Source of the DNA: Thalassobius sp047123305 | GTDB lineage: Bacteria > Pseudomonadota > Alphaproteobacteria > Rhodobacterales > Rhodobacteraceae | Direction: 5' to 3' | DNA: 64,000 nucleotides | NCBI RefSeq assembly: GCF_047123305.1 | Contig: NZ_CP138918.1 | Span: 2,542,001 to 2,606,000 of the forward strand | Shown here: in pieces, positions 51,784-60,077 of the stretch | How the letters are laid out: every line of letters begins with the position of its first letter | Position numbering within the stretch: position 1 is the stretch's first letter | Program-made: the position numbers and the translations under genes | The notes under the pieces: generated by a model | What the model saw: the letters and a program-made list of their open reading frames with translations, nothing else | The model's database searches: none | What the model was told of the DNA's origin: nothing

Positions 51784-52213
51784 AATTCATGATTCACTGA
51801 AGAACGAACACGGTTGGGATATTGTGGCGCTGCACGAAGCGGTTGATGAACTGCTGGACGGCTGCCGCTTGAGCTATCCGTTTCCGGGTGACGACAAATG
51901 GGGCGATGACCGCATCCTCTATGCCGAGGTTGTGGTTACGGAAGGTGACATTCTGGTCGGCGCGGGGCGTTTGATCTGGGACAGCGCCGACCCTGACGCA
52001 CTGCCGCGGATCACCGACCTGTGCCTGCTGCGCCGCTATCGCAATGCCTTTACGGTGGAAACCATCGTTTCGGCGCTGATCGACGAATACGCGCTGCACG
52101 CAGATGGCGGACCAGTGGTTCTGGCCCATGACGGGCGCGAGATTGATATCTCGGAACGGCTGCAGCGCCTGCGTGACATTGAGATGGGGCAGTTTGAACC
52201 CCGCGTGATCTGA
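51776..52213 (+). CDS. Hypothetical protein
   Basis: A 145-residue acidic cytoplasmic protein that overlaps the ftsY end by 8 bases, so it is co-transcribed with it. It opens MLEIHDSLKNEHGWDIVALHEAVDELL and has DKWGDDRILYAEVVVTEGDILVGAGRLIW and an HDGREIDISERLQRLRDIE stretch. I see no membrane segment and no known motif. Confidence 0.75.
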   Translation: MLEIHDSLKNEHGWDIVALHEAVDELLDGCRLSYPFPGDDKWGDDRILYAEVVVTEGDILVGAGRLIWDSADPDALPRITDLCLLRRYRNAFTVETIVSALIDEYALHADGGPVVLAHDGREIDISERLQRLRDIEMGQFEPRVI

Positions 52214-52232
52214 GCCGGTTGGGACGGCGGCT

Positions 52233-53135
52233 GTGAGCGCCTGGTTAACCTCTCTGGAAGGCACTGAGGCCGGGCACCAGCTGGCCTTGGTCCTGGCGCT
52301 TAGTGCGGCGTTTTTACATGCGGTGTTTGGGGCGCTTCAAAAGGGGCGGCATGATCCCTGGCTGTCCCGGGGCGCGATTGACTTCAGCTATGCTGCGATG
52401 GCCGCGCCCTTTGCGCTGTTTGTGGTGCCTTGGCCCGAGCCACATATGTGGCCGATCTTCTTTGGCGCCTTTGTCATCCACGTTGGCTACAAGCTGCTGC
52501 AAAGTTTTGCTTACACCAAGGGCGATTTCACCGTGGTCTATCCGGTGGTGCGTGGCATGGGGCCTTTGTTCACCGTGGTGGGCGCTTATCTGGTCTTTGG
52601 TGAGACGTTTACGGCAGTGCAATGGGCCGGGGTGGGGGTGTTGCTGTCGGGGATTTTTGGTCTGGCGCTCTACAACATGGTGTTCCTCACCTCGTCCCGT
52701 GACACGCTGGGCGTGGCGATGGTGCTGGCGGCAATGACCGGCCTGTTTGTGGCACTTTATACAACCTATGACGCCTATGGCATCCGCGCGACGGCGGATC
52801 CTTTTACCTTTCTGGCGTGGTTTTTCCTGATTGACGGGCTGGCCATGCCCCCTGTCGCCTATGTCCGCTGGCGGCGCATGGTGAACTCGCCTGCGGTGGC
52901 CCCACTGATGCTGCGTGGGGTGATTGGCGGGCTGGTGGCCTTTGCCAGTTTCGGCTCGGTCATGATGGCAACACGGTTGGACAAGGTGGGTGAGGCCGCG
53001 GTTCTGCGTGAAACCTCCACCGTGTTTGCGGCGCTGATCGGCTGGCTGGTGTTGAAAGAAACTGTTGGCCCCCGCCGCATCGCTTTGATGGCGCTGATCG
53101 CTTTGGGGGCGGTGATTGTTGAAATGGGCGGCTGA
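52233..53135 (+). CDS. DMT superfamily (EamA-type) transporter
   Basis: A 300-residue membrane protein with about ten helices and two EamA repeats; PVVRGMGPLFTVVGAYLVFGE and LRETSTVFAALIGWLVLKE are the paired helix 3/4 and 9/10 segments. It starts with GTG (GTGAGCGCC). The ftsY / EamA / yciB order is conserved in Rhodobacteraceae. Its C-terminal part ends IALGAVIVEMGG. Substrate unknown. Confidence 0.9.
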   Translation: MSAWLTSLEGTEAGHQLALVLALSAAFLHAVFGALQKGRHDPWLSRGAIDFSYAAMAAPFALFVVPWPEPHMWPIFFGAFVIHVGYKLLQSFAYTKGDFTVVYPVVRGMGPLFTVVGAYLVFGETFTAVQWAGVGVLLSGIFGLALYNMVFLTSSRDTLGVAMVLAAMTGLFVALYTTYDAYGIRATADPFTFLAWFFLIDGLAMPPVAYVRWRRMVNSPAVAPLMLRGVIGGLVAFASFGSVMMATRLDKVGEAAVLRETSTVFAALIGWLVLKETVGPRRIALMALIALGAVIVEMGG

Positions 53136-53209
53136 ACGTCCGATATAGGGGCCAACGGGGACGTCTGATCCCGAAACACCCCGGCCAAAACCCGGATTGA
53201 GGAGAGAAG

Positions 53210-53872
53210 ATGTCTGAGAGCCCTGAAACCGCTGCAGAGAAATCTGAGGCAAATTCGGTCAACCCGATGCTGAAATCCGCGCTGGAGTTTGGCCCCGTGG
53301 CGGCCTTCTTTGCGGCCTATATCATGCTCAAGGATCAGAGCTTTGACATCGGAGGCACGGCCTATGACGGGTTTATCGTTGTTACCGCAGGATTTATCCC
53401 GCTTCTGATTGCCTCAACCCTGATACTGTGGCGGCTGACCGGACATCTGTCGAAGATGCAGATTGTCACGCTGGTGCTGGTGGTGGTGTTTGGCGGCATG
53501 TCTGTCTGGCTGAATGATGAACGTTTCTTCAAGTTGAAGCCGACATTGATTTACCTGCTGTTTGGTGGTGCGTTGGGATTTGGCCTGTTGCGCGGCACCA
53601 GCTATCTGGAAGCCGTGATGGACACCGCGCTGCCTTTGACCAGCGAGGGGTGGATGATCCTGACCCGGCGGTTGATGTATTTCTTCTTTGGCCTGGCGGC
53701 GCTGAACGAAGTTGTCTGGCGCACCCAGACCACCGAAACCTGGGTGTACTTCAAAACCTTTGGTCTGACGGCGGCGATTTTCCTGTTCTTCATGACGCAG
53801 GGCAAGGTGTTCAAAGACCACAGCACGGACACCGATGAGGACGCTACCGAAGAAAAAGAAACGGCGGAGTGA
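53210..53872 (+). CDS. yciB: Inner membrane protein YciB / intracellular septation protein A
   Basis: A 220-residue protein with five or six hydrophobic helices. Family segments: LEFGPVAAFFAAYIML, IVTLVLVVVFGGMSVWLNDERFFKLKPTLIYLLFG, GWMILTRRLMYFFFGLAALNEVVWR. It is linked to cell-envelope integrity and septation (also called IspZ). The tail is charged (TDTDEDATEEKETAE). GAGGAGAGAAG precedes the ATG. The terminator stem overlaps the stop codon. Confidence 0.93.
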   Translation: MSESPETAAEKSEANSVNPMLKSALEFGPVAAFFAAYIMLKDQSFDIGGTAYDGFIVVTAGFIPLLIASTLILWRLTGHLSKMQIVTLVLVVVFGGMSVWLNDERFFKLKPTLIYLLFGGALGFGLLRGTSYLEAVMDTALPLTSEGWMILTRRLMYFFFGLAALNEVVWRTQTTETWVYFKTFGLTAAIFLFFMTQGKVFKDHSTDTDEDATEEKETAE

Positions 53873-53890
53873 TCCCCGCCGTTACTTTTA
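53860..53890 (+). terminator. yciB terminator
   Basis: AACGGCGG (53860-53867) pairs with CCGCCGTT (53876-53883), then ACTTTTAC. The stem spans the yciB stop codon; the convergent GST gene ends nearby. Confidence 0.7.
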
Positions 53891-53914
53891 CGCTTGAAAG
53901 GGCTGGCCGATTGG

Positions 53915-54622
53915 TCAGCCTTTTTGTTTGAACAGCAGCTCTTGCGCTTTTTTGTTGTCCTGCAGGTTGGACCGCATGTCGGCTGCCACAGCGCGGCCTT
54001 TGGCAACGCCCTCGCGGGCCGCCAGCTGGTCCAGCCAGCGTTTCAGGTTCGGCTTGTCGCTGATGTCCTGCTGTTGCCCTTCCCAAAGTGACGCCCAGGG
54101 CCAGATCGCCATGTCTGCAATCGAGTAGAAATTGCCGGCAACATATTCGTTGTCCGCCAGCTGGGTGTCCAGCACGCGGTAGAGTCGGCTGACCTCATTG
54201 CGGTAACGGTCTTTGGCGTAGGGCAGATCGTTGGGCGGATCCATCGCTGGGGCATACTTCAGGAAGTGATGCGCCTGACCCGCCATTGGTCCCACGCCAC
54301 CCATCTGCCACATAAGCCATTGTTCCACGGCCACCTGCTCGCGCGCGTTGGAGCCATAGAACTGGCCTGTCTTGTGGGCCAGATATTGCAGGATCGCGCC
54401 GCTTTCAAACATCGCAATCGGGGCGCCGTCTGGTCCATCCGGATCCACGATGGCGGGCATCCGGTTGTTGGGGGCGATTTTCAGGAACTCCGGTTCAAAC
54501 TGGGCACCGGCGCCAATGTCCACCAGATGCAGATTGTAGGGTAGGCCCATTTCCTCCAGTGCGATGGAGATTTTCCAGCCGTTCGGCGTGGGCCAGTAGT
54601 AAAGGTCGATTGCGTTGCTCAT
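53915..54622 (-). CDS. Glutathione S-transferase (YfcG/YghU-like)
   Basis: A 235-residue protein. The thioredoxin-fold N-domain reads IDLYYWPTPNGWKISIALEEMGLPY and contains the cis-Pro region NNRMPAIVD and FESGAILQYLA. The C-domain is helical (QVAVEQWLMWQMGGVGPMAGQ, then IADMAIWPW). This is the nu-class YfcG-like pattern, active on peroxides or disulfides. I use the ATG at 54622; the upstream extension lies in the divergent promoter region shared with metZ. Confidence 0.92.
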   Translation of the reverse strand: MSNAIDLYYWPTPNGWKISIALEEMGLPYNLHLVDIGAGAQFEPEFLKIAPNNRMPAIVDPDGPDGAPIAMFESGAILQYLAHKTGQFYGSNAREQVAVEQWLMWQMGGVGPMAGQAHHFLKYAPAMDPPNDLPYAKDRYRNEVSRLYRVLDTQLADNEYVAGNFYSIADMAIWPWASLWEGQQQDISDKPNLKRWLDQLAAREGVAKGRAVAADMRSNLQDNKKAQELLFKQKG

Positions 54623-54720
54623 TCTATGCTCCCTTGTTGAGGCCGATGATGGCGCAAACAGCTCTGGTGGCAAGGGGGCATCGCTCTGCTCACGCAGAGG
54701 TGTCATAAGGATTGGTATTC

Positions 54721-54748
54721 TTGACCTTCGCGCCCGGCTGGCTTATCA
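54721..54748 (+). promoter_or_regulatory. Candidate promoter for the metZ leader
   Basis: TTGACC at 54721-54726 and TTATCA at 54743-54748 with 16 bases between. Transcription would start near 54755, just before the riboswitch. Read by eye only. Confidence 0.4.
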
Positions 54749-54757
54749 GGCGGCACC

Positions 54758-54810
54758 GTGGCGATTTGTTTACCGGATTGCGGGCCACGTTAAATATTCC
54801 GCTAAAGAGG
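54758..54810 (+). promoter_or_regulatory. SAM-II riboswitch upstream of metZ
   Basis: The leader matches the SAM-II (metA) consensus. P1 is GTGGC (54758-54762) with GCCAC (54784-54788); the loop carries GATTTGTTTACCGGATTG, and the 3' strand is GTTAAATATTCCGCTAAAGAGG in two halves. GCGG (54780-54783) can pair with CCGC (54799-54802) as the pseudoknot. SAM-II riboswitches bind S-adenosylmethionine and repress methionine genes such as metA and metZ in alphaproteobacteria. Here a terminator follows at once. Confidence 0.88.
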
Positions 54811-54821
54811 TCAGGATGAAA

Positions 54822-54857
54822 GAAGCCCTTTCGCTTGACCGCGACGGGGCTTTTTTG
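54822..54857 (+). terminator. Attenuator terminator of the SAM-II leader
   Basis: AAGCCC (54823-54828) pairs with GGGCTT (54847-54852), with an inner TCGC/GCGA stem around TTGACC, followed by a run of six T. It lies between the SAM-II aptamer and the metZ ribosome site, so SAM binding probably ends transcription here. Confidence 0.85.
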
Positions 54858-54884
54858 TTGGGCGGGATGCCCGGAGGATTTCGA

Positions 54885-56066
54885 ATGAGCAAGAACTGGA
54901 ACAAACGCACCAAGCTGGTTCATGGCGGCACACGCCGCAGTCAATACAATGAGGTAAGCGAGGCGGTCTTTCTGACCCAGGGATTTGTTTACGATACTGC
55001 CGAACAAGCCGAAGCACGGTTTGAAAAGGCAGGGCAGGATGAGTTCATCTATGCCCGCTATGGCAACCCCACAATGGCGATGTTCGAGGATCGGATTTCG
55101 GACTATCTGGGCTATGAGGACGGGTTCGCCTGTGCCTCTGGCATGGCGGCGGTCAATGGCGCGTTGATGGCGCTGTTGAAGGCAGGTGATCACGTAGTCG
55201 CCTCGCGGGCGCTCTTTGGATCCTGCCTCTATATCCTCGAAGACATCCTGACCCGTTTTGGCGTCAATATCACACTGGTCGATGGCACTGACAACGCGGC
55301 CTGGGCTGAGGCGATCACCGCTAAGACGGATCTCGTCTTCCTCGAGTCGATTTCGAACCCGACGCTGGAAGTGATTGATCTGAAGTACGTTTGCGATCTG
55401 GCCCATGAGGTCGGCGCGATTGTGGTGGTGGATGATGCCATGGCCACGCCGGTCTATTCCTATGCCAAGGCCTGTGGTGCCGATATCTCGGTTCTGTCGA
55501 CCACCAAACATGTAGACGGGCAGGGCCGGATGCTGGGCGGCATTATCTGTGGGCCCAAGGATCTGATCCGTGGCCCGATCGAGACCTACATCAAACACAC
55601 CGGTGGCGCGATGAACCCGTTCACCGCCTGGACCCATCTGAAGGCATTGGAAACGCTGGAACTGCGGGTGCGCGCACAGGCCGCGGCGGCCCTGGATGTG
55701 GCAGAGGCGCTGAGCGGTCATGAGAAACTGAACGTCGTGCGCTACCCGACCCATAAGGCGCATCCGCAGCAGGAACTGGCGCTGTCGCAGGCTCCCGCAG
55801 GCGGTACCGTGCTGACCTTTGAAGTGAAGGGCGGCAAAGAAGCCTGCTTCCGGTTCCTCAACGCACTGGAGGTCATCACCATCTCCAACAACTTTGCCGA
55901 TGCAAAATCCATCGCCACCCACCCGGCAACCACGACCCACCAGCGGCTGCCGCAGGAACAGAAAGACACGCTGGGCATCTCGCCAGGTCTGGTGCGCCTG
56001 TCGATTGGTCTGGAAGATCCGGCCGATCTGGTGGCGGATCTGATGCAGGCCCTGGCCAAAGCCTGA
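54885..56066 (+). CDS. metZ: O-succinylhomoserine sulfhydrylase
   Basis: A 393-residue PLP enzyme of the Cys/Met metabolism family that makes homocysteine from O-succinylhomoserine and sulfide. It opens NWNKRTKLVHGGTRRSQYNE; YARYGNPTMAMFEDR, VVDDAMATPV and the PLP lysine region SVLSTTKHVDGQGRMLGG are typical of MetZ. GGAGG lies 7-8 bases before the ATG at 54885. It is the only gene behind the SAM-II leader and ends at a strong terminator. Confidence 0.95.
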   Translation: MSKNWNKRTKLVHGGTRRSQYNEVSEAVFLTQGFVYDTAEQAEARFEKAGQDEFIYARYGNPTMAMFEDRISDYLGYEDGFACASGMAAVNGALMALLKAGDHVVASRALFGSCLYILEDILTRFGVNITLVDGTDNAAWAEAITAKTDLVFLESISNPTLEVIDLKYVCDLAHEVGAIVVVDDAMATPVYSYAKACGADISVLSTTKHVDGQGRMLGGIICGPKDLIRGPIETYIKHTGGAMNPFTAWTHLKALETLELRVRAQAAAALDVAEALSGHEKLNVVRYPTHKAHPQQELALSQAPAGGTVLTFEVKGGKEACFRFLNALEVITISNNFADAKSIATHPATTTHQRLPQEQKDTLGISPGLVRLSIGLEDPADLVADLMQALAKA

Positions 56067-56088
56067 GCCCTCAAAGGGTAAGAATTTG

Positions 56089-56120
56089 AAAAGGGGGACG
56101 CTTTGTGTCCCCCTTTTGCC
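56089..56120 (+). terminator. metZ terminator
   Basis: AAAAGGGGGAC (56089-56099) pairs with GTCCCCCTTTT (56107-56117), loop GCTTTGT. A perfect 11-base stem with T tail. Confidence 0.93.
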
Positions 56121-56263
56121 GTTCATGGGATTGCGCGCCCTCTGGGGCTGGCATAATTCACGCTTAAAATTGGCATTTGCGCCGGACTGCATTAGATTGG
56201 CAGTCTAGGTTTGACGCGGCGGACAAAGGCGCGGGCCAGAGTGAAGCAGGGTGGGGACCGAAG

Positions 56264-57355
56264 ATGAACATCCATACCTCTGAGATTGATCGCCCGATGC
56301 AGGCGGATGAGGCGCGTGAAGCGTTGGAACGGCTGCGTACCTGGGCGGCTTCTGCCACGGATGCGGAACTGTCCTCGGTCGATGCGGGGCTGTTGGCCCT
56401 GCTGCGCGGTGGGGCTTATCCGACGTTCAGCCGAGACTACCCCGAAGATTTCACTGTCGATGCGGCCTATAAGGCCACCCTGCCGGATTTGCAGAATGGT
56501 CCCGCCAGCCTGATCCGTGGCTCAAAACGTGCCATTCAGCATGTCGGAATTTCCAATTTTCGCCTGCCCATTCGGTTCCACACCCGCGATGGCGGCGACA
56601 TCACACTGGAAACTTCGGTCACCGGCACGGTCAGCCTTGAGGCCGAAAAGAAGGGCATCAACATGTCCCGCATCATGCGGTCCTTCTATCGCCATGCGGA
56701 AAAGACCTTCAGCTTCGAAGTGGTTGAGGCAGCGTTGGAGGATTACAAAGCCGATCTGGAAAGCTTCGATGCGCGGATCCAGATGCGGTTTTCCTATCCG
56801 GTCAAGGTGCCGTCGCTGCGTTCGGGCCTAGCAGGCTATCAATACTATGACATAGCGCTGGAGCTGATCGAAACCGCCGGTGTGCGCAAGAAGATCATGC
56901 ATTTGGATTATGTCTATTCCTCCACCTGCCCCTGTTCCTTGGAATTGAGCGAACATGCCCGGCAGACCCGCGGCCAGCTGGCGACACCGCATTCGCAGCG
57001 TTCGGTGGCGCGGATCTCGGTTGAATTGGTGGGCAAGGCCTGCTTGTGGTTTGAGGATCTGATTGAACTGGGCCGCCTTGCGGTGCCGACAGAGACACAG
57101 GTGATGGTGAAACGCGAAGATGAACAGGCCTTTGCCGAGCTGAACGCCGCCAACCCGATCTTTGTTGAAGACGCCGCGCGTCTGTTTGCTGAGGCTCTGG
57201 AAGCCGATGCACGGGTAGGGGATTTCCGCGTAGTGGCCAGCCATCAGGAAAGCCTGCACAGCCATGATGCCGTGTCGATTCTGACGGAGGGCCCGACATT
57301 CGCCGCAGAAAGCTATGATCCCAAGATGTTTGCGACTCTGCATCATCCGGGCTGA
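56264..57355 (+). CDS. folE2: GTP cyclohydrolase FolE2
   Basis: A 363-residue type IB GTP cyclohydrolase making dihydroneopterin triphosphate for folate. Family segments: VGISNFRLPIRFHTRDGGD, LEAEKKGINMSRIMRSFY, SSTCPCSLELSEHARQTRG with the metal-binding Cys, and ASHQESLHSHDAVS. I use the ATG at 56264. FolE2 is often used when zinc is scarce; I see no obvious Zur site. A terminator follows. Confidence 0.95.
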   Translation: MNIHTSEIDRPMQADEAREALERLRTWAASATDAELSSVDAGLLALLRGGAYPTFSRDYPEDFTVDAAYKATLPDLQNGPASLIRGSKRAIQHVGISNFRLPIRFHTRDGGDITLETSVTGTVSLEAEKKGINMSRIMRSFYRHAEKTFSFEVVEAALEDYKADLESFDARIQMRFSYPVKVPSLRSGLAGYQYYDIALELIETAGVRKKIMHLDYVYSSTCPCSLELSEHARQTRGQLATPHSQRSVARISVELVGKACLWFEDLIELGRLAVPTETQVMVKREDEQAFAELNAANPIFVEDAARLFAEALEADARVGDFRVVASHQESLHSHDAVSILTEGPTFAAESYDPKMFATLHHPG

Positions 57356-57383
57356 GGCCTGCCTGTCCTTTGTGCAATTCCCG

Positions 57384-57411
57384 AAATGCCGCCCAGTGAG
57401 GCGGCATTTTT
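57384..57411 (+). terminator. folE2 terminator
   Basis: AAATGCCGCC (57384-57393) pairs with GGCGGCATTT (57400-57409), loop CAGTGA, then TTC. Strong intrinsic terminator. Confidence 0.92.
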
Positions 57412-57549
57412 CGTGCCGTTTGCCGTCATGGTGGGGGCAGGGTTTGGGCAGATGGTGCCGGTGCCGCAGGCTTTGAACCTGTCGGCTTCATCTTACCGTA
57501 ACGAAGGGATGTTAGCCGTGCGCGATCAGAACCCCTTGGGAGGCCCATC

Positions 57550-57861
57550 ATGTTTACCGTGACAACACCTTACAAATACGCATCCGCCATGTTCCGTCTG
57601 ACGTCGCTGGGGATGCAGATGCAAATGTCCGCTTATCGGGCTCTCAGCGGCGTGCCTGTTGCGGGCACTGCCGAGGTGGGCGAACAGTTTCAAAGCCAAC
57701 GCAAGACATCCACATCCCGCAAGAAAGCCACTACGGCAGCCAAAGCAAAGCCCAACGCAAAGCAGAGTGGCAAACGCACCCGTAAACCGTCAAAACCGCC
57801 GGCCTTGCCCGAGGTGACTTCGGAAAAGGCAGAGGATGGGTTGAACAACATGCCTGTGTAG
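57550..57861 (+). CDS. Small hypothetical protein with Lys-rich tail
   Basis: A 103-residue protein. The N-terminal 40 residues are amphipathic and methionine-rich (TPYKYASAMFRLTSLGMQMQMSAYRALSG); the C-terminal half is basic and disordered (SRKKATTAAKAKPNAKQS). It superficially resembles a truncated phasin or a small nucleoid-type protein, but I cannot assign it. GGGAGG precedes the ATG. Confidence 0.7.
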   Translation: MFTVTTPYKYASAMFRLTSLGMQMQMSAYRALSGVPVAGTAEVGEQFQSQRKTSTSRKKATTAAKAKPNAKQSGKRTRKPSKPPALPEVTSEKAEDGLNNMPV

Positions 57862-58039
57862 GTGGCCTATGTTGGTGGCCATGTAAGCCCCCGCACTCAT
57901 ACCGTTCCGCTGCATTGCAGCAGACGCAAGGCGGGCATTCAGAAACGGTAGTAGTGCGGTCAACCCTGCTGACCTATGTTTGCACTCAAAGGGGGGAACC
58001 ACAGCGTTGTCCCAACGCATTCAGAAAGGTTCCGATACT

Positions 58040-58285
58040 ATGGCTACGCAAACAGACATTCACTTCGCCGCTGGCAAATCCGCTGGCTTTTTCGCCGCCA
58101 TCACCGGTGGTCTGGCCCGTGCCTGGGCCGCGCTGTCGAACGCAATGATCGCCTACGGTGAATCCCGTTCGCGCTTTGCTGAGCTGCAGTCGCTGGAAGC
58201 CAAGAGCGACCACGAACTGGCTGACATTGGCCTCAAGCGCGAAGACATCGTACGTCACGTGTTCCGCGATCTCTACTACCTCTGA
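58040..58285 (+). CDS. DUF1127 family small protein
   Basis: An 81-residue protein. The first half is hydrophobic (AAGKSAGFFAAITGGLARAWAAL); the C-terminal half is the DUF1127 motif ELQSLEAKSDHELADIGLKREDIVRHVF. Such small basic proteins are linked to RNA handling and phosphate or stress responses. The ATG at 58040 has AAAGG upstream; a 20-codon longer frame has no family match. It ends at a hairpin and T run. Confidence 0.9.
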   Translation: MATQTDIHFAAGKSAGFFAAITGGLARAWAALSNAMIAYGESRSRFAELQSLEAKSDHELADIGLKREDIVRHVFRDLYYL

Positions 58286-58330
58286 TCCAATCAGAGCGGG
58301 CTGGTGGCATTCGCCAGTGGCTCAGATCAT

Positions 58331-58378
58331 AAGGCCTCTTCCATGGTGTCACTGGCGTGATCATGGGCGGGGCCTTTT
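58331..58378 (+). terminator. DUF1127 gene terminator
   Basis: AAGGCC (58331-58336) pairs with GGCCTT (58371-58376); an inner CCATG (58341-58345) and CATGG (58362-58366) pair. TTTT follows. Confidence 0.65.
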
Positions 58379-58501
58379 GTCGTTTAGGCGACTGGCAACG
58401 GGTCAGCGCTGGCGGGGCGCTTTGCCCACAGCTGCGGCAAGAATGCGTGCCCGTCCGGCCCATCGCTTGACAGCGCCCGCCCATCGCGCCATCGCTTGCC
58501 C

Positions 58502-59950
58502 ATGATTGATCTAAGACCCGTCGGATATGTGATTGGCCTTTTGGTGGCCGTTCTGGGCCTGACCATGATCCCGCCGATGCTGGTGGATCTGGCCGCAGGC
58601 ACGGATCATTGGCGCAGCTTTGCCACCAGTGCCGTGCTGACGGTGTTTATTGGTGGGATTGTTTCGCTCTCCTGTCAGGATGGCAATCAGGAAGGGCTGA
58701 ACATCCAGCAAACCTTTATCCTGACTACGGGTGTCTGGGTGGCTCTGCCGATCTTTGCCGCGCTGCCGTTCTATTTTGGCGAAACCCAGGCCACGCCAGT
58801 GGATGCGTTTTTCGAAGCGATGTCCGGCCTGACCACAACTGGTGCCACAGTGTTTTCCGGCCTCGACGAGATGGCCAAGGGGTTGCTGCTGTGGCGCGGC
58901 ATTCTGCAATGGCTGGGTGGCATCGGTATCATTGTTGTGGCGATGGTGTTCCTGCCCGAGCTGCGGGTCGGGGGGATGCAGATCTTCCGCTCCGAAGGGT
59001 TTGACACCATGGGCAAGATTCTGCCCCGTGCAACCGAGATTGCCAGCCAGATCTCGGTCATCTACGTCGGGCTGACGCTGGCCTGTGTTGTCAGCTATAT
59101 GGTTCTGGGGATGGGTGCGTTTGACGCCACGGTGCATGCGCTGACCACCATTTCGACCGGCGGGTTTTCCACCTATGACGCCTCGTTTGGAGCGTTTTCT
59201 GGCCCGGCAGAGTATGTGGCGGCGGTGTTCATGATCCTCGCGGCGCTGCCTTTTGTGCGCTATGTGCAGATGTTGAACGGCCATGAGGTTGCCCTGTTCC
59301 GCGACCGTCAGGTACTGGGATTTATGGGGACGCTGGCGGTGGTTGTCGTCTTTGCATCGGTGGTGCTGATTGCGACGGATGGTCAGGCAGCCGAACAATC
59401 CTTTCGGCAGGTGGTGTTCAACGTGACCTCGATCATGACCGGCACCGGTTATGCCAGCGCCGATTATATGGGCTGGGGCAATCTGTTGATTGCGATGTTT
59501 TTCTTCATTGGTCTGATTGGTGGCTGCGCGGGCTCAACGGCGTGCTCGGTGAAGGTGTTCCGCTATCAGATCCTGTTTGCCTCGATCAAATCGCAGCTGC
59601 TGAAAACCCAAAGCCCCAACGCCATGGTGCCGCCACGCTATGAGGGCCGTAAAATTGACGATGACGTGCTGAACTCGGTCATGTCGTTCTTCGTGTTCTT
59701 CTTTGTGACCATGGGGGTGCTTGCCGTTGCGCTGGGCATGACGGGGCTGGATTTCATGACCTCGATCTCTGGCGCGGCTTCGGCGCTGGCCAATATCGGG
59801 CCGGGTCTGGGGGATGAGATTGGACCAGCCGGAAACTTTGCCGGTCTGAATGATGCCGCCAAATGGCTGCTGTCCATCGCCATGTTGATCGGACGGCTGG
59901 AGCTGCTGGCGGTCTACGCGATGCTGACGGTCACCTTCTGGCGGGGTTGA
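58502..59950 (+). CDS. trkH: TrkH family potassium uptake protein
   Basis: A 482-residue inner-membrane potassium channel subunit. Selectivity-type loops: SGLTTTGATVF, TTISTGGFSTYD, SIMTGTGYASADY and the last region near SALANIGPGLGDEIG. ATG at 58502 is preferred over a TTG two codons upstream. No trkA lies in this window. ATCGCTTG occurs twice just upstream but without clear meaning. A bidirectional terminator separates it from the next gene. Confidence 0.94.
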   Translation: MIDLRPVGYVIGLLVAVLGLTMIPPMLVDLAAGTDHWRSFATSAVLTVFIGGIVSLSCQDGNQEGLNIQQTFILTTGVWVALPIFAALPFYFGETQATPVDAFFEAMSGLTTTGATVFSGLDEMAKGLLLWRGILQWLGGIGIIVVAMVFLPELRVGGMQIFRSEGFDTMGKILPRATEIASQISVIYVGLTLACVVSYMVLGMGAFDATVHALTTISTGGFSTYDASFGAFSGPAEYVAAVFMILAALPFVRYVQMLNGHEVALFRDRQVLGFMGTLAVVVVFASVVLIATDGQAAEQSFRQVVFNVTSIMTGTGYASADYMGWGNLLIAMFFFIGLIGGCAGSTACSVKVFRYQILFASIKSQLLKTQSPNAMVPPRYEGRKIDDDVLNSVMSFFVFFFVTMGVLAVALGMTGLDFMTSISGAASALANIGPGLGDEIGPAGNFAGLNDAAKWLLSIAMLIGRLELLAVYAMLTVTFWRG

Positions 59951-60025
59951 GTATCGGTCCCAAGCTAGGTGTGATGCGTGAAATGAAGCGCTGATTGAAT
60001 AGAGTTCAGCGACGTCTATGCAAAG

Positions 60026-60056
60026 AAAAACCGGCGCGAAATGCGCCGGTTTCTTT
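60026..60056. terminator. Bidirectional terminator between trkH and the SPOR-protease-like gene
   Basis: AAACCGGCGC (60028-60037) and GCGCCGGTTT (60043-60052), loop GAAAT. Rightward it is followed by CTTTG after TTT, leftward by TTTCTTTG, so it serves both convergent genes. Confidence 0.88.
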
Positions 60057-60077
60057 GTGCCTTGCGATGAGGCTTTG

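Noticed and set aside
56121..56263. Search for a folate (THF-type) riboswitch before folE2
   Set aside because: No recognisable THF or other aptamer pattern could be read; only weak dyads such as TAGA ... TCTA.
58470..58500. Twofold ATCGCTTG and CCCATCGC repeats before trkH
   Set aside because: Short, low-complexity and not symmetric; no array-like periodicity that would suggest a CRISPR or operator set.
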